From positions 3,877,501 to 3,941,500 of the forward strand of contig NZ_CP016616.1 of assembly GCF_002741015.1 (NCBI RefSeq): a stretch of DNA of 64,000 nucleotides, given 5' to 3'. The translations under genes and the position numbers were made by a program. The notes beneath the pieces are model-generated. The model did not search any database, was not told the DNA's origin, and was given only the letters and a program-made list of their open reading frames with translations. This DNA is from Microvirga ossetica. GTDB lineage: Bacteria > Pseudomonadota > Alphaproteobacteria > Rhizobiales > Beijerinckiaceae. Of the stretch, positions 61,618 through 64,000 are shown one piece after another. Numbering within the stretch: the stretch's first letter is position 1; each line of letters opens with the position of its first letter.

Positions 61618-62076
61618 ATGCTGCGCGACCGTTTCACCGCCGAGATGAAGGAGGCCATGAAGGCCGGCGAGAAGGGCCGCCTCGGCGCCATCCGCCTGAT
61701 CCAGGCTGCCCTGAAGGACAAGGACATCGAGGCCCGCGGCAACGGCAAGGAGCCCCTCTCGGACGAGGAGATCCTGGCTCTCCTGCAGAAAATGGTGAAG
61801 CAGCGCCAGGAATCGATCGCCATGTACGAGCAGGGCGGGCGCACCGAGCTTGCCCAGCAGGAGAAGGACGAGGTCGCGGTGATCACCTCCTACCTGCCGC
61901 AGCAGATGGACGAGGCCGAGACCAAGGCCGCCATCGAGGCCGCCATCGCCGAGACCGGCGCCGCCTCCATGAAGGACATGGGCAAGGTCGTCGGCGCGCT
62001 GCGCGCCAAATACGCCGGCCGCATGGACTTCGCCAAGGCGAGCGGCCTCGTGAAGGATCTGCTGCCGAAGGGGTAA
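61618..62076 (+). CDS. GatB/YqeY domain protein
   Basis: 152 residues, all helical: MLRDRFTAEMKEAMKAGEKGRLGAIRLIQAALKDKDIEARG, then EEILALLQKMVKQRQESIAMYEQGGR, then a C-terminal domain ending SGLVKDLLPKG. This is the stand-alone YqeY family related to the tail of GatB, thought to help tRNA-dependent amidation. AAGGAG lies 7 nt before the ATG. Confidence 0.95.
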   Translation: MLRDRFTAEMKEAMKAGEKGRLGAIRLIQAALKDKDIEARGNGKEPLSDEEILALLQKMVKQRQESIAMYEQGGRTELAQQEKDEVAVITSYLPQQMDEAETKAAIEAAIAETGAASMKDMGKVVGALRAKYAGRMDFAKASGLVKDLLPKG

Positions 62077-62130
62077 ACCGGCTGTCACCGCGGACGGTGC
62101 GCGAGTGACGATCCGGGATCGGGTGCTCTT

Positions 62131-62345
62131 CTCTCCCCACCTATCTCGGGCTTGCCCGAGGGTGGGGGTCGCAAAGACGGGATGCTGCGTGTCATCCAGC
62201 AGGCCTCAGCGCCGATACAGCCACCTCTCCCCGGTGGGGAGAGGTCGAGCGCAGCGAGGGTGAGGGGGTACAGGTCGATCCGGAGAGGGTGTAACCCCTC
62301 CCCCGCGCCTCCGGCGCGACCTCTCCCGCAAGGAGAGGTGGGCTG
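62131..62345. repeat. Mosaic of CTCTCCCC-type interspersed repeats
   Basis: Nested hairpins such as CACCTCTCCCCGG..CGGGGAGAGGT and CCTCTCCCGCAAGGAGAGG, plus GTGAGGGGGT with its mirror, fill this stretch. Similar material continues to about 62480. No gene is seen from 62077 to 63480 apart from the candidate RNA. Confidence 0.55.
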
Positions 62346-62504
62346 CGCCCGTCTCGTCCAGCTCTCTCAAGCCCCACCTCGTCCCGGGGATCCACGTCTT
62401 GACAGCGCAGAGGGTCGCAAGACGTGGGTGGCCGGATCGAGTCCAGCCATGACGGCGAGGGGAGTGGCGATCTTCGATGTCAAAGAGCGATGTCAAACAG
62501 CCAG

Positions 62505-62832
62505 CACCATGGGGCCCGGAGCCGTTTGGCTCCGAGCCTTTTGGTGCGATCGAGGGTGGCGCGAAGGGCGGCCCGGCTCGATGATGCATGGTGATGATGG
62601 AAGAGCCGGGAGGCCGCTTCGCGCACGGCTTTTTTAGGCGGACAGGCGGTGCCGGTTCGGTGACTGCGCCAGGCGGGAACCGCAACGTCAGCGGGGGCCT
62701 GGGACCAATCCCTATTCAGCGGCACGCAGCCTGGGCCTCCCGTCGACAGGGGTGCGAGACCTGTCACGGGACCGTGCCTGCTCCCACACTGCGACGCCTC
62801 GCGAGCGCGCCCCTCGTCAGGAGCAGATCCTG
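62505..62832 (-). ncRNA. Candidate SOS-regulated structured RNA, copy B
   Basis: Starts about 7 nt after the -10 on the minus strand. Helices: P1 CTGCTCC with GGAGCAG; P2 TCCCGTGACAGG with CCTGTC-G-ACGGGA around a loop with TCTCGCAC (62738-62771); P3 CCAGGC with GCCTGG; the invariant long stem around TTCCATCATCACC; and P4 with CACC/GGTG, GGCTC/GGGCC and GGAGCC/GGCTCC (62505-62546). Compared with copy A, P1, P2 and P4 use different bases but still pair, and P3 shows a clean G-C to C-G exchange. The 3' end is estimated. Confidence 0.7.
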
Positions 62833-62838
62833 CGCAAG

Positions 62839-62882
62839 GGTATAGCTAAGATTGGGAATGATGTCAAGAACAAAGTGAGAAC
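62839..62882 (-). promoter_or_regulatory. LexA-box overlapped sigma70 promoter, copy B
   Basis: Minus strand: GTTC-N7-GTTC (62868-62882), then TTGACA (62862-62867), 17-nt spacer, TATACC (62839-62844). The spacer differs from copy A while the box, hexamer positions and spacing are kept. Confidence 0.85.
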
Positions 62883-63042
62883 ATAACGTTGCCCGCGCTC
62901 TTCCGCTCACCCCCTCCTGTCACCCTCCCACGTCATGGCCGGCCTCGTGCCGGCCATCCCGAACGGTGAGGCGCGGCGCCTTTCGCATCGAGATCCCCGG
63001 GACAAGCCCGGGGATGACGTGAGAGGATGAGGCGAACCGTCA

Positions 63043-63152
63043 GTGTCAGTCCCGGCCGGAGATGGCGCGGCCAGCGGAGAGAACGGGAATCCATAGCGTA
63101 GAGCGTGGGACTGGATCCCCTTCCCGGTCCTGCGGACCGCCGGGGATGACAC
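63043..63152. repeat. Interspersed palindromic repeat (GTCATCC family)
   Basis: Reverse complement of the 14076-14186 element, differing at only a few positions. It is one block of the large inverted repeat. Confidence 0.75.
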
Positions 63153-63480
63153 CGGCGCTATTCCCCTCTCCCGGGCGGGAGAGGGGCAGGGGTGGGGCTT
63201 TCACAAGCAAAGCGCGTCCACCCTCTCCTGCGGTGCGTCCCGCTCAGCGCCTCATCCGGCACCGGCCTGCCCTCACCCCGACCCTCTCCCGACCGGGAGA
63301 GGGAATGTCGCTTGCCCGTCGGCTGCGGATCGCCGGGCGGCGGCTCGGGATTGGGCAGTGGAGGGAGACGGGCGATGCGGCAGGCGATTTCCTGCTCGGG
63401 GTTTTCCCGCCCATCGTGTTAAGAAGGGCGACGGTTCTCCTTATCGATGAGGCATCCGCGGGAGCGGGCGACGGTGACAC

Positions 63481-64000
63481 ATGGGCCTTGAACTCTGGCT
63501 GATCTATCTCGTGTCCGCCATCGGCCTCTCGCTCACACCCGGACCCAACGGGTTGCTGTCGTTGACGCATGGAGTCTGCTACGGCTTTCGGCCGACGATC
63601 TACACCGTGCTCGGCGGGGCGCTCGGGTTCTTCATCCTCATCGCCGCGTCGCTCGCCGGCATGGGGGCCCTGCTCGCCGCCTCGGAGCAGGCCTTCACCA
63701 TCGCCAAGTGGATCGGTGCGGCCTACCTCGTCTATCTCGGCATCCGCATCTGGCGGGCGCCGGCTTCCGTCCTGGAGGTTGCCCGGCAGGAGGAGGGACC
63801 GCGCAGGGCGCGTCCGCTCTGGATGTTCAACCAGGGCTTCCTGGTGGCCGTGTCGAACCCGAAGGCGCTGATCTTCTTCGCGGCCTTCCTGCCGCAATTC
63901 ATGGTGACGGGCGTCTCCTTCACGGTTCAGCTTGCCATCTTCGGCGGCACCTTCGTCATCGTGGAGGTCCTCTACGAGCTGCTCCTTGCCGTCATGGCCG
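63481..64000 (+). CDS. LysE/RhtB family amino-acid exporter (3' end beyond window)
   Basis: The first 173 residues are visible. Membrane segments begin LWLIYLVSAIGLSLTPGPNGLLSLTHGV, with the LTPGPN motif of LysE/RhtB proteins. They continue with YTVLGGALGFFILIAASLAGMGALL and IAKWIGAAYLVYLGIRIWR, then FNQGFLVAVSNPKALIFFAAFLPQF. It exports amino acids or related compounds. GGTGAC lies just before ATG 63481. The reading frame is open at the window edge. Confidence 0.9.
   Translation, partial: MGLELWLIYLVSAIGLSLTPGPNGLLSLTHGVCYGFRPTIYTVLGGALGFFILIAASLAGMGALLAASEQAFTIAKWIGAAYLVYLGIRIWRAPASVLEVARQEEGPRRARPLWMFNQGFLVAVSNPKALIFFAAFLPQFMVTGVSFTVQLAIFGGTFVIVEVLYELLLAVMA

Larger units (their letters stand above)
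62500..63321. repeat. Large inverted repeat, copy B (~820 bp)
   Basis: Reverse-complement counterpart of 13901-14715, in the same internal order: structured RNA, LexA promoter, two-hairpin unit (62930-63022), GTCATCC-type palindrome (63043-63152), C/G-rich hairpins. The outer ~280 bp are nearly identical; the RNA part is more diverged. Confidence 0.85.

Overview
The window looks like chromosomal DNA of a GC-rich alphaproteobacterium in the Rhizobiales (Hyphomicrobiales), most likely Methylobacteriaceae such as Microvirga or Methylobacterium. That placement is an inference. It rests on a NepR-EcfG general stress module, an Lrp/trxB/LsrB-type gene neighbourhood with an AbcR-like sRNA, GTTC-N7-GTTC LexA boxes, DUF3309, DUF992 and DUF3775 proteins, and palindromic repeats of types common in that group. 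I saw no rRNA, tRNA or CRISPR array.

Layout. 0.2-9.8 kb: a Tim44-like protein, a PfpI protein, a phosphoesterase/nucleotidyltransferase pair, a regulatory-domain methyltransferase, a BON-domain protein, cspA, infA, then nepR-ecfG with a consensus EcfG promoter. 9.85-12.9 kb: an AT-rich island with a two-gene module (DUF4747-like protein plus membrane protein) broken by an IS66-type element. 13.0-21.4 kb: a DUF4242-cyclase fusion, a large repeat unit containing a LexA-controlled structured RNA, a frameshifted autotransporter, uvrB and a DUF808 protein. 21.8-26.6 kb: a single-chain MmeI-like (type IIL) restriction-modification enzyme with an interspersed repeat inserted in frame, then an IS630 element. 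26.7-29.9 kb: a fasciclin protein, RskA-like anti-sigma, ECF sigma and DUF4394 protein, linked by three copies of one promoter motif.

29.9-41.3 kb: a C13-type peptidase, DUF486 protein, YnfA remnant, sugar dehydrogenase, orphan TctC protein, aspartate aminotransferase, DUF992 protein, EF-G paralogue and fatty acyl-CoA ligase. 41.3-45.5 kb: AbcR-like sRNA, LsrB/VtlR-type LysR regulator, trxB, ELM1-like protein and an Lrp regulator. 45.6-51.2 kb: two paralogous RTX-type secreted proteins around a small lipoprotein-like gene. 51.3-64 kb: greA, carB, an SDR, GtrA, an MFS pump, a methyltransferase, a cupin, carA, a GatB/YqeY protein, a second inverted copy of the repeat unit with its structured RNA, and a LysE exporter cut by the window end.

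Strongest observations. (1) Two diverged copies, in opposite orientation, of a structured RNA of about 325 nt, each behind a sigma70 promoter overlapped by a LexA box. Several helices differ in sequence but keep pairing, including one clean compensatory change. (2) A GCATCCA-N16-GTA promoter motif before the ECF sigma operon, the fasciclin gene and the DUF4394 gene, which defines a local autoregulated regulon. (3) Precise excision of the IS66 element at its 8-bp duplication restores an intact DUF4747-like reading frame. (4) A dispersed genomic repeat has been domesticated as about 34 codons inside the restriction-modification gene.
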